Shown here piece after piece: positions 1 to 12,959 of a stretch of DNA of 64,000 bases (the stretch's first letter is position 1; each line of letters starts with the position of its first letter). The DNA lies in assembly GCF_000972845.2 (NCBI RefSeq), contig NC_040032.1, forward strand, positions 8,214,780-8,278,779, given 5' to 3'. The stretch is from Larimichthys crocea. Its lineage: Eukaryota; Chordata; Actinopteri; Sciaenidae. Below the pieces are notes generated by a model. That model did not search any database. It saw only the letters and a program-made list of their open reading frames with translations, and was not told the DNA's origin. The position numbers were made by a program, and so were the translations under genes.

Positions 1-1733
1 CGGGTTAATATGGACAGAAGAAAAACTTCCAGACACAGTGAGTCACTGATAAAACAAAATTAGAGCTCAGGGTGTGTGATGATCATAAACACTCAGCTCA
101 GCGCTCACATGCAGACTGAACTACAACACATCTCATTCTGTTGCTCAGCTTATGTGATGCTAACTTAGTGCTGTGTGCTACAGATTTTACACCAACAATA
201 AATGAGGGGGAATGCTGACTGTGGGTAGCCAGAGCTGGTGTCGTGCCAGAACAGGAGCTGGGCGAGCAGCAATGTAACCAGGCTCAGCAGCTTCTATGGA
301 CATGATGGCAGAGGAGAAGAGAGTGAAGAGGACGCTGACGGAGGAAGCTAAGAAGAGAAAAGGAGAGAGTGAGCGAGCAAGAAGCCGCCGGACAAGAGTA
401 AATGTGGGACTGACTTTTAGTGGTTGGTGAGAGCTTGGTGAAATAAAAGGCTGAAAGACAGACGCCGAGCTGGGCTGACTGCTGCTGGACTAGGCAGTGA
501 GATCAGCTGCTGCTGGGTCTGGTTCTGGTTCTGGTTCTGGGCTGACTGCTGCTGGAGTAGTCAGTGATATTAGCTGCTGCAGGTTCTGGTTCTGCTGTTA
601 GACTCACCACAGTGAGAGTTTTATAGATGAGACTGAACATGACAGCTGCCTGACAGGGAGATAAATATGAATTTATAATTCTGACGTGATCCATAAAACA
701 ACAGGGTGTGATAAATGTGTCACCACAGAAGCCTTCAACATCTTTTATGCTGTCAACACCTCCAATGCCAAATCTTTCAAACTTTGTGTCAGGATGTTGA
801 GCTGCACTGCACCTGAACAGGTTTCAGGGTTAAGACAACATATAAATAGAAAACACACAAATAAATACATAAATAAGTTCATTTCCCTGAAATAATGAAT
901 CACATCAGAAAGCACATCCAGCAGTGTCCTGGCAAAACGATAAGAACGGGCCATGTGTGGAAGCAGCACCGGACCCTTCAGGACCTGCAAAACAATAAAG
1001 TTCAGACTGCTGTGCGTCCATCGTGGCACACCCGTGATCTTCAGCCGTGAGCAGGAAGGAAGTAGAAAAGCTTTAGAAAATACAGAAACCGTGCATGTGC
1101 AATGAAAATCTAGAAAACAGGACTGTGGCGCTTCGAGCCGCAGACGAGCACATTTCTTCTCACAGTGGTCAAACGTCACGTCCGATCTGCTGCGAGCAGA
1201 GAAAAGGAACTGTGCGTGATTTATACAATAATTCAAATGTGAGGAAATCCGACTGCAGCGTGAGCCGATGTAAACACGTACAAACCAGAACAAATTCAAA
1301 AATGAATTTTCATGTGAGAAATAAAAAGCAGAGAATCTCAAAGAGTGATGATGAAACTCCTCGAGGTCGCTCAGTTGGTCGGTCGGCGTCACATATCTGC
1401 GTCTCCTCAAAGAGGGTGGAGGTCTTCCTGCAGACACGATGTCTTATCTGTCTCTTCTTGGCGAGTCCAAAGTGATGGGAGGGACAGGATACAGGTGAAT
1501 GATGGACAGGAAGTGGGTGGTGGCTGACATCATATAAAGAGACAGAGGTGTTTCTCCTTCCTGTCTCCTGGTTCAGTCAGACAGAAGTAAGAAGTTCCTG
1601 CTGGGTCCTAGCCCATGTTGGGCTCTCTGGTCTCTGCCGATGGGGACGTGGGTTCGGTCCGGTGAGAAGGAGACGACTGGATGACGGCAGGTTTGGACGT
1701 GACGTTCAGGACACGTGACGTTTAGGACACACG
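1..1733. other. 3' flank / possible 3' UTR of lrch2
   Basis: This is the stretch downstream of the lrch2 stop codon on the minus strand. I see no splice-flanked conserved exon and no clear minus-strand AATAAA. Short GGTTCTG/CTGCTG runs occur at about 480-600. Short open frames here on both strands have no recognisable domains. Confidence 0.4.
302..430 (+). pseudogene. Degraded teleost repeat-associated ORF fragment
   Basis: The frame opens with two in-frame ATGs and gives a very basic peptide (EEKRVKRTLTEEAKKRK, then RTRVNVGLTFSGW). It stops at TGA directly after GW. It resembles a short basic motif that recurs in many uncharacterised, transposon-linked teleost proteins, where the text usually runs on from a WREL-like motif. 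Here the Arg codon after W is a stop, so I read it as a decayed copy. Recognition is from memory of the motif only. Confidence 0.25.
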
Positions 1734-1853
1734 TCAAACGGCGGAGAGCTGCGTGGGCTTGGATGGAGGCAGATCCAGCAGAGCCTGGACCGTCACACCG
1801 ACCTTCACCAGGCCACGCTCCTCCAGGATGTGATGCGGCAGACACAGCTTGTC
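1734..1853 (-). CDS. lrch2: lrch2 exon 19 (C-terminus and stop)
   Basis: The acceptor CGACAG precedes [14 protein letters not shown]. The exon encodes the last 39 residues ([20 protein letters not shown], then AV) followed by TGA. Length is 120 bases, phase 0. This is the end of the CH domain plus a short tail. There is no hydrophobic tail anchor of the kind seen in LRCH1 and LRCH4. Confidence 0.9.
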   Translation of the reverse strand, partial: DKLCLPHHILEERGLVKVGVTVQALLDLPPSKPTQLSAV

Positions 1854-2410
1854 CTGTCGGCAGAGACACGGCGTTAGTTACAAAAGATTGATGTGCTTTG
1901 ATGAGCATCACGTTTAATTCAAAGTTAGTTTATTTTAACAAGTGCTCGTGATATAATGATGATATGATATAATGATAAAATCGTCTTGATATATATCGTC
2001 AGTCAACACACAAGAAAAACAGGTGAATTGAGTCAACAAAGACGCTTCTGCTCTGGAGCCATGAATGATACTGTTACTACTCTTAGAAGATATAAAAACA
2101 TAAATATATANNNNNNNNNNNNNNNNNNNNNNNNNNNNNNNNNNNNNNNNNNNNNNNNNNCTAAGATTAAACTTTAAGATAGAATTATAATAATGAAACT
2201 ACTTGTGACTAAGATTAAACTTTAAGATAGAATTATAATAATGAAACTACTTGTGACTAAGATTAAACTTTAAGATAGAATTATAATAATGAAACTACTT
2301 GTGATAACGTTTCTCTAATGTTGTTTCAGTGTTTGAGAGATTTATCTCTGCGTTAACGAGACATTCATATTTAAATAAACAAGTGAAACATCAAGAGATT
2401 AAAGGTAGAC

Positions 2411-2458
<48 letters not shown>

Positions 2459-5400
2459 TAGACAATATGTCGAGTAATAGACATTTGATCACATATCTGA
2501 ATCATAATAAAGTAAATCAAAATGACTTTCTGTCTCACCTGCGGCACGCCCATCTTCTTACAGGCATCCAAGAAGTTCTCCACATTCCTGCGGCACTTTG
2601 CCATGCTGAGCTTTGGCTGGAGGCCACAACAAACACAAGGAAACAAAATCACTTTATCAGGTCAAACACATGAAAACACATTAGCACAAACTACAAACAG
2701 CACAAACTACAAACAGCACAAACTACAAACAGCACAAACTACAAACATCACAAACTACAAACAACATCACAAACTACAAACAGCACAAACTACAAACAGC
2801 ACAAACTACAAACATAAGCACAAACTACAAACATAAGCACAAACTACAAACAGCACAAACTACAAACATAAGCACAAACTACAAACAACATCACAAACTA
2901 CAAACAGCACAAACGACAAACATCAGCACAAACTACAAACAGCACAAACTACAAACATCACAAACTACAAACAGCACAAACTACAAACAACATCACAAAC
3001 TACAAACTACAAACAACATCACAAACTACAAACAGCACAAACTACAAACTACAAACAACATCACAAACTACAAACATCACAAACTACAAACATCACAAAC
3101 TACAAACAGCACAAACTACAAACAACATCACAAACTACAAACAGCACAAACTACAAACATCAGCAAAAACTACAAACAGCACAAACTACAAACATCACAA
3201 ACTACAAACATCAGCACAAACTACAAACATCAGCACAAACTACAAACAGCACAAACTACAAACATCATCACAAACTACAAACAGCACAAACTACAAACAG
3301 CACAAACTACAAACAGCACAAACTACAAACAAACATCGTCACGGGTTTTTAAGAGTTCATTAGTCAGAGTAAAGAGGTCAGATTTGGACTTTCGGGACGT
3401 ACCACTGCAGGAGACGGCACATGGATGCTGGAGACGGAGCGAGGACAGATGTGATTGGCTAAATGACAAAGAACGACGCCGTCCATCAGAGCAGCGCCAA
3501 CATCGTCCGGGAGCAAAACCTTCAGCCTGGACTCGATGTTCTGAAAACACACGAACGGACGTCAGCTGATTATTCTCAGTTTGATCGACACAAACACAAA
3601 TATGAAGACTGTGATGATCTGAGGACAGAGCCCAGACCTGCAGTGTTATGAACTTATTCAGTCATATTCAGGCACGTTTACACGATCATATCTTAACTGT
3701 GAATCCTGAGGCTGAATTTTCCAGAGAAAATGAAGTGAGCCTGCAGCTGTACATGATTCAAGTGAAAACGTTGAACTGAGGAGTTCATGTATGAGGTGTT
3801 GCGAAATTTGATCTTCAGATCAGATCATAGCAGCGATCACAGGAAACCAACCAAAGCCTGTTTGTACATGATGATCAGCAAAGTCCAGGTCCTGCAGGTA
3901 GCTGACCAGAGTCTGATCAACATATGATAGACTACATGTCCAGGTTTTAGACAGTCTGCGGGGACGTCACAGAGACTACGTCCAGGTTTTAGACAGTCTG
4001 CGGGGACGTCACGGAGACTACGTCCAGGTTTCAGCAGGCTGTGAGCAGACGGCTGAATCTGAAATGTTTTTCCATTTTCCATTTATTCATCTAAAACCAC
4101 TTACAGGGAGCAGTTTGGTGAGCCGGGGATCGAACCCTGAATGTCTGATTAGTGGACGACCCGCTGTGCCTCCTGGGCCACAGCCGCCCTCTTTCATTTA
4201 TGAAAATTATTTATTAATTATTTGCTCTGTTAGCACAAACTGAAACAAACAAACGATTTCTCTGAAAACTCTGATCAGGATTTTTACCGTTTGTGTTTCT
4301 GACCGTTTTTTAAAAATAGAAATGATTTGTTACGGTTCAACACGAATATTAATAAATTCATAAAGTGTGAGGAGGCTGCAAACTGTCACGTAATAACTGT
4401 GTGAAGAAAACACGCAAGACTGACGAGCAGCCGGTTCTGTCTGTCCACTTTCAGACTGTGATCACTGAGACAAGTGTCTCCACTCGGTCCATTTACTCAG
4501 AACCTCGCCGTGTCTTCTGTCCACGCTGCTGCTGCCTCCATCAGCTGCAGACCTCCATCAGTTGCAGACCTCCATCAGTTGCAGACCTCCATCAGCTGCA
4601 ATCCTCCACCAGCTGCAGAGCTCAACCAGCTGCAGAGCTCCACCAGCTGCAGACCTCCATCAGCTGCAGACCTCCACCAGCTGCAGACCTCCACCAGCTG
4701 CAGACCTCCACCAGCTGCAGACCTCCATCAGCATCATGGGACACACCCTTAGCTCATCTTTGTTTTCACAGTGGAATGTTGATGATGATGAATGTGACAG
4801 ATTCATCATCACTGGATTCGGATGTGACCTCCTCCTCGGTTACACCATGATGAGTCACTTTATGACTCGACTTCTTAGAAGTGTTGTGACACTGAATTGA
4901 GACGTGACTGATTCCCTGAAAGGTGTAAACACTGAGACAAAGGCAGGATCTGCAGACGAGTCGGTCTGACCTGACGTAGGAGGCCGATCTGCTCCATTTC
5001 CTCCCTCAAGTGCTCCATCTTCCTCCTCATGGTGAAGCTGGGCTCTGTCGAGGTGAACTCCTGGCGGCTTCCTCTGGTGAACGCTGAAACCACAGACAGA
5101 AGTGCTCAGCTGGTTTAGCTCCAGGTAACACAGACACCATGAAAACAGACACAGAGTTCTGATCATATCCACATAAGTAACAAAAACCATCTCTGAATAT
5201 TATGACTACATGCAGCATTACGTGGTATCTTCTCTTGATTACATCTCCTTCACAGTAACGTGTGACTGTACTAACCCGAAATCATTGTTCAGGTTTTAGA
5301 CAGTCTGCGGGGACGCGTGACGGTGTCAAACACTCTGTCCTCAGCTGGAAGGACGTGAGACTCGACGTCATTGAACATCTCGTTAGAGGACGGAGAGGAG

Positions 5401-8400
5401 TTACACAATCTCTGAGATTACAGATGATCTGCTGCATCAAACAGAGCTCCACCTTTTCATCCATCACCTGTGACCTCTCCTCCTATCCCAGCGGACTTTG
5501 CCATGAATGGATCTACATGTGTGGCTCCCACCCTGACACTGAACACACCTCCAGGTGCTGCGTCACATGACCTGACCGCCACAGTCACCTGACCTAAACC
5601 CAGCTCAGATACTTTGTGCTCGGCATGTACGGGACGAGCTCGTGAAGCTGATGGAGACGATGTTGCTCTGTTGCCAGGCAACACATCAACACTTCCTGAG
5701 CAGCAACTGGCTACACGTTAGCACCGTCAGCTGCTTTGTGATGAGGTCAGTCTGTGGTCATGTGACGTCACGTGACGTCATGTGACGTCATGTGATGTCA
5801 TGTGATGTCATGTGACGTCATGTGACGTCCTTCATCTCGTGTTGTTACGGACACGTAAAGATTGTTCAGGTGTCATGTTTCTTAAAGGGACAGCGCAGGG
5901 AGCTTTAGTTCAAGTTTATTTTGGAACGTTCTGTCAACGCTACAGAAACACTAGCTAACTGTTAAGTATGAGAAGGTTGTGTGAATGTTGTGTGAATGTT
6001 AGTTATTGGTTTGATTACTGACGTCGATCCTCGTGTGTTTATATATGAAGTTATTAAGTTATTCTCATGAACGACTGTCGTCCAATCAGATTGCTGGCTC
6101 TGAGCTGTTGTTTATAAATATACAGATGATGTTTGATTCATCTCTAATGTAGAAAATAATAAACACAGTGTGTGCTGTTCTTTCTGCTCATGTTTCACAT
6201 TAAGCCATGAATCAATAAAGTCAAAGTTGTTTCCATGAGTTCTCAGCTGCACTTCAATAAACGTCCTCAGGAGACAAAGACTCGTCTGTCCTGCTGTGCT
6301 GTGACTTGACTTCATAAACTCTGATACAGAACAGATCAACAGTTCTTTGGAAAGCGTCCCCGCTTCCAGAGAAACGACTCCGCCTTAAAAAGAAACATTT
6401 GGCTGCATGTGAGGAAAACACTCTGGTTACAGCTGATAGAGGCTCGGCTGACAATGGAGCTCTGTCTCCGTGTTTACACAAGCTTCGCTTCATATGCTGC
6501 TTTCATGCATGCCAGCTGCAGCAGACCGTTCATTTCAATAAATGAGATGAACTTTGGACTGTTGGAGTTTTATAGACATGCGGCCTCGTGTCCACGAAGT
6601 GAACGATTACCACTGAGGTCACTGAACAGCCACGCAGGTTACCTGATCTGGGTTTGAGTCCAAACACGGTGAGCGTGGTGCTGAAGTCAGCGCTGCGTAA
6701 GCCTTCCTGCAGAGACAGAACGAGGGCTTCGTTAGCGGGCACGTCTGCAGACGACGACGTTTCATTTTTCACGCACACTAACCTCACAGTCATCGTTCCC
6801 GCTGGAGCTTTTCCGAGCGCTCTGACACTTGTACTGTCAGGAGAGAGAAACAGTCTGATCAGCTCTGCCTGGACCCAGCAGCCCGGATTCTGTCACTCAT
6901 CACTCAGAACAAATGTCCATGAGCTCAGATCAGCACAGACACATGAGGACATGACTCTAACCTTCAGGTAATCTTTTCTCAGGTATTTGTTCCTCCTGCG
7001 ATCTTCGTTCTGATTGAGGACGGGCGGGACTTCAGGCCACTTTGGTTCTGAACCTGACTGATCGGACTTCAGGCTGCCGTCAAAGGAGCAGGAGGACGAC
7101 GGCTGTGAAAGTTTCAAGACGTTACGACGAGTCTCTGCAGCACAGGCAGGAAAACACAGCGGGAAGGGAAGTGACAGCGTGTTACCTGTCCGCTCAGCAC
7201 CGACGCTCCACTGCTGCCTTCATCCAGAGACGCACTGCAACGGAAACATGCAGGAAACATTCAGGAAACATCCAGGAAACATTCAGGAAACATTCGGGAA
7301 ACATCCAGGAAACATCCAGGAAACATGCAGGAAACATGCAGGAAACATGCAGGAAACATGCAGGAAACATCCAGGAAACATGCAGGAAACATGCAGGAAA
7401 CATGCAGGAAACATTCAGGAAGCATTCAGGAAACATGCAGGAAACATTCAGGAAACATTCGGGAAACATCCAGGAAACATCCAGGAAACATCCAGGAAAC
7501 ATGCAGGAAACATGCAGGAAACATGCAGGAAACATTCAGGAAACATTCAGGAAACATGCAGGAAACATTCAGGAAACATTCGGGAAACATCCAGGAAACA
7601 TCCAGGAAACATCCAGGAAACATGCAGGAAACATGCAGGAAACATGCAGGAAACATTCAGGAAGCATTCAGGAAACATGCAGGAAACATTCAGGAAACAT
7701 TCGGGAAACATCCAGGAAACATCCAGGAAACATCCAGGAAACATGCAGGAAACATGCAGGAAACATGCAGGAAACATTCAGGAAGCATTCAGGAAACATG
7801 CAGGAAACATTCAGGAAACATTCGGGAAACATCCAGGAAACATCCAGGAAACATCCAGGAAACATGCAGGAAACATGCAGGAAACATGCAGGAAACATTC
7901 AGGAAGCATTCAGGAAACATGCAGGAAACATTCAGGAAACATTCGGGAAACATCCAGGAAACATCCAGGAAACATCCAGGAAACATGCAGGAAACATGCA
8001 GGAAACATGCAGGAAACATTCAGGAAGCATTCAGGAAACATCCGGGAAACATCCGGGAAACATTCGGGAAACATCCGGGAAACATTCGGGAAACATCCGG
8101 GAAACATTCGGGAAGCATTCAGGAAACATTCAGGAAACATGCAGGAAACATTCAGGAAACATGCAGGAAACATGCAGGAAACATTCAGGAAACATTCAGG
8201 AAGCATTCAGGAAACATCCGGGAAACATCCGGGAAACATTCGGGAAACATCCGGAAAACATTCGGGAAGCATTCAGGAAACATCCAGGAAACATTCAGGA
8301 AACATGCAGGAAACATTCAGGAAACATTCAGGAAACATGCAGGAAACATTCGGGAAGCATTCAGGAAACACCCAGGAAACATTCAGGAAACATGCAGGAA

Positions 8401-11400
8401 ACATTCATGAAAGATCCAGGAAACATTCAAGAAACATCCAGGAAACATTCAGGAAACATGCAGGAAACATGCAGGAAACATTCGGGAAGCATTCAGGAAA
8501 CATCCAGGAAACATTCAGGAAACATTCAGGAAACATTCAGGAAACATTCAGGAAACATTCAGGAAACATTCAGGAAACATTCAGGAAGCATTCAGGAAAC
8601 ATCCGGGAAACATCCGGGAAACATTCGGGAAACATCCGGAAAACATTCGGGAAGCATTCAGGAAACATCCAGGAAACATTCAGGAAACATGCAGGAAACA
8701 TTCAGGAAACATTCAGGAAACATGCAGGAAACATTCGGGAAGCATTCAGGAAACACCCAGGAAACATTCAGGAAACATGCAGGAAACATTCATGAAAGAT
8801 CCAGGAAACATTCAAGAAACATCCAGGAAACATTCAGGAAACATTCAGGAAACATGCAGGAAACATTCGGGAAGCATTCAGGAAACATCCAGGAAACATT
8901 CAGGAAACATTCAGGAAACATTCAGGAAACATTCAGGAAACATTCAGGAAACATTCAGGAAACATTCAGGAAACATTCAGGAAACATTCAGGAAACATTC
9001 AGGAAACATTCAGGAAACATTCAGGAAACATTCAGGAAACATCCAGGAAACATTCGGGAAGCATTCAGGAAACATCCGGGAAACATCCAGGAAACATTCA
9101 GGAAACATTAGAGACACACGAGACAGTTAATATCTCTGTTTGTATGAGTGATGGCAGGATATTATATAGATTATATACACACATACAAACTAAAAAAAAG
9201 TTTGGATCCTGGAGGTTGTGACGGACGTTTTATGGACGTTTTATGGACGTTTGGATGAATCATTCAGTTTGTTAAATGTAGTCATGAGAGCTGCAGCACG
9301 TCTATAACGTATATGCAGTGTTGCCATTATTATTATTATTATTATTATTATAAAGCAGCATCAGTCCTAATCACACATATCAAATGTTAATGATTTGTTT
9401 TATTTTTAACCCTTACAGTTTTTGTCATGTTGCACTTTCATTTATGCTTTTGTGATTTACTTTCAGGATACTTCATGCAGTATTATTTATGGTTTGATTA
9501 TTGCTTCTTGGTGTATGTGAAAGATTAGCACCAATATTTACTTATATGCATTATTATTATTATTTTAAATATCTTTTATATTTCATAAAATCTTAAATGA
9601 AATGAGGATCGACATGTTTTACACTGTATTTGATCAGAAATGGTGTCGTGAATGTTTCAATGTTGCACGTTTATGTGTAAAGGAGTAACAACAATTGTAG
9701 TCCACGATGTTTACAACAGGCTAAAAATAAAAAATACATTAAAAAAATGTGAGAACACTCAAAAATGCACAAAAAAATTAAATGAACAAAATATGCTAGA
9801 AAGCCAAATACATAAAAATGATTAATACTGTCTCTGTTTCCAGCCTCTCTCTCCTCCCTCCATTGTTGTTTACATGGCGTGTATTATGATATAATATTAT
9901 TAATATGTATTATTACACGCGAGCTGTCCTCATGCTGAAAACGTGACGTCACAAGAAAGAAACATATCTATGAAAACTATGAAAGTGACAAAAATAGTAA
10001 CGCACAGTTGGATAAGTAATCTGTAAACTGTAATCTGATTACTGGTTTGGAAATAGTAATGCGAACCAAACTGAACCAGACCTACCTGCGAGCTGTCTGG
10101 GGGGGGGGCCTCGGTTTGCTGCTGGAGCTCCCAGAATGACTGAGGAACCTTCAGACGGAGAAACAGACGGAGGAACAGTTAGAGAGCTGCACAACAACAG
10201 CCGCTACAGCAGCAGACTGATCCCGGGTCAGTGACGTGGACTGATCTCGGGTCAGTCGTGTGGACTGATCCTGGGTCAGTCGTGTGGACTGATCCCGGGT
10301 CAGTGACGTGGACTGATCACGGGTCAGTCGTGTGGACTGATCCCGGGTCAGTGACGTGGACTGATCCCGGGTCAGTGACGTGGACTGATCACGGGTCAGT
10401 CGTGTGGACTGATCCCGGCAGCAGCTCAGACCTCAGATCTCCTCACAGTGATTAAACTGAAACAGACCTGAGGTCAGCAGTGTGGGTCACATGATACAGG
10501 TGTGTGTGTACCTGTGGGCCCGGCCTGTCACTCTCCGTCGATGAATGAGACTCTCCGCTCTGCAAATTAAGGACCGTCGTCTGAAACAGCGAACGAGTCG
10601 AGGAAGCAGGAGAGAAAAGAAAAAACGTCACACAGGTGAGGCGAGGCAGCGACCAATGAGAGACGAGTTGCAGATTAGATGATGAGGAGGAAGTCAGAGC
10701 AGAGCGGCCAATGAGGACGCTGACAGAAGAAAAGCCGTCACCTGTTCTGTTGCTCCTGCTGCAGCAGCTGCACGGCGATCTTCCTCAGATCCAGAACCTC
10801 CTTCAGCTCATCGTCTTCTTCCTCAACCAGCTGCTCTTTGTCTGAACTGGAAGGAAAGCACGAGAGTTTGAGTTCTGACCCGTTTCGTCAGCGCCACACG
10901 TCTGTCATGAACTCACTGACTGAAGTCAAACAGTGTTTGATCAGGTGACGCCGCACGCAGACTTCAGATCAGTTTGAGTGTGTCCAGCTGTGGACACGTC
11001 TCTGATGTCCACTCGTTTCTCACCCTGACTCTTCTTTCCAGCCGTCTTTGTCTTTGCTTTGGTGAGACATGTTAAGAACCTTCTCCAGTTCCTGAAACAC
11101 ACACAACGTCAGGAACAAGAACCAGAACCAGATGTTCTGATGGTGTGATCAGAACAGATGGATACCTTTATACAGGAGACGTGTGCACTCTGCTGCCCGT
11201 CACACTCTGACAGAGCAGGATCGTCGTCCGGGTTGGGCTCTATAAAGTCATAGAGATCCTGATCTGATAGAGGGAGGAAGCATCTGTTCATTCAACAAAC
11301 CCGAGTCCAGTCTCTGTTATTGCTTTCAAAGAGGAACATTTGATACTTATTTCCGGTAACCTTTGCAAGAGTCCATTTTGCAGAGAAGCGAGAGGGCGTC

Positions 11401-12913
11401 GGCTCGGGCCGTCTCTGAGATCTGAGAGTGGAGGCTGACGGTGTCGTCGTCCGACGGCTGCAGGAGGAAAGAAGGACGAGTCAATGAAGCTTTCAATATT
11501 TAAACAGAAATATTTCAAGCTGAACGAGATGACTGACTTTCTAAATGCCTCTCATGTCAACCTGTGAACTACATGAATCACGTATGTTTTAAAGATTTGA
11601 CTCTGCAGCATCACGGGTAGGGATGGGAATCCGCGTGTTTCAATTCCATGGAATCGTTTGGCAGCTTATCTAACGATTTCTCCAGAAAGCTCGACAAATT
11701 ACGCCACGTAGTGCAGTGCAGTCAGTAGTAAACAATGTCACCCGCTCGGTTCAAACGCTCCAAAGTTCAGCTGCATTTCACCAAAACAGACGGCGACAGG
11801 GCGAGAATAATCTAATCTAAACTAGATAACAGCGTCGGGAGGGAACACGACCAACATGCAGAAACATTTGTGACACAACATGTAATATTTAGAAATGAAT
11901 GTCGTGTTTTTGACACGCTTCAGACTGGAGCAGCCAGGCTATGACCTCTGACCTCTGTGGTTACTACGGAAGGTAAATAACACACTGCCGACCATGTTAG
12001 CGCCATGTGCTGCTTTGTAAAACATGCTGTAACAGTCACATGAAACCAATGCCTCTGCATCACATTTAGAAGATGACCATGACGAGAGAGAGTCTGGCTG
12101 GCTCTGCTGACCTCGCTGTCGGTTTTGTAACGTCGTGACACTTCGAACTAAACAAAGTTGATGCTGATCAAACTGTTTGTTTTCCTTTTTTTCCCCAAAT
12201 GAGAATCGATAATGAATCGACTCGTTAAGCAGAATCGATAATGGAATCGGAATCGTAAAAATCTTATCAATTCCCATCCCTAATCACGGGGCGTCACATT
12301 TCTCCTTGACGACCTCTCAGTCGCCCTCAGAGAACTTCAGAAGATGGACCGCAAAGAGATCCACCTCAGACCCGTCTGTGTTCTCACTGTGTTTATCGGA
12401 TATAAGAAAAGGAGATAGGAGATATGGAAGGAAGCAGTGCCACACCTTCTGTTATCGCTGTTTCCTTCTATCATCCCTTTCATTGTTTTGTCTACACACT
12501 CGTCTGTTTTGTCTGAACCTGCAGCAGCTCCTTAACGTCGCCGCTGATGTTTCAAAATGTTCTGCTGGGTCTGAACGCTCGCTGACAGGCCCGTCACGTG
12601 TTTGAACCCTGACCTCAGTCGTAGACAGCCTCTTGTCACCGTTGTCGCTCCCGATTCCAGAGTCCGGCCCGTGGTTCTTACTGGGATAAAAATCTTCCAT
12701 GCTGAAACATCCAGAAGAAGTTTTGTCACATTCAATCTGCAGCCGAGCATCGTGATCACCTGACACGAACCACCCTCACCTGTCTGTGAGCGGCTGAGGG
12801 AGGCAGCGCTTCCCGAGCGTGGGCAGGTCCAGAGTGTCCGGCTTCTTGTCCATGCGACACGCCTGGATGTTCAGGTACTTAAATATGTGCACTTTGCCCT
12901 TCAGACAGATCTG

Positions 12914-12959
<46 letters not shown>

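Noticed and set aside
2329..2673. Open frame with a poly-Asn run
   Set aside because: An (AAT)n microsatellite joined to antisense of lrch2 exon 18.
4401..4900. Overlapping plus-strand frames rich in Ser/Cys/Leu/Gln
   Set aside because: All derive from the 18-bp repeat, whose length is a multiple of three.
7042..9111. A 689-codon plus-strand open frame of QETxRKHxGN repeats
   Set aside because: It is the 11-bp minisatellite read in cycling frames. Similar frames exist in other phases and on the minus strand, and there is no conserved domain or splice context.
11939..12277. 112-codon minus-strand frame inside the hAT-like element as a possible transposase
   Set aside because: No transposase motif, the frame overlaps the inverted end, and the element is too short to be autonomous.
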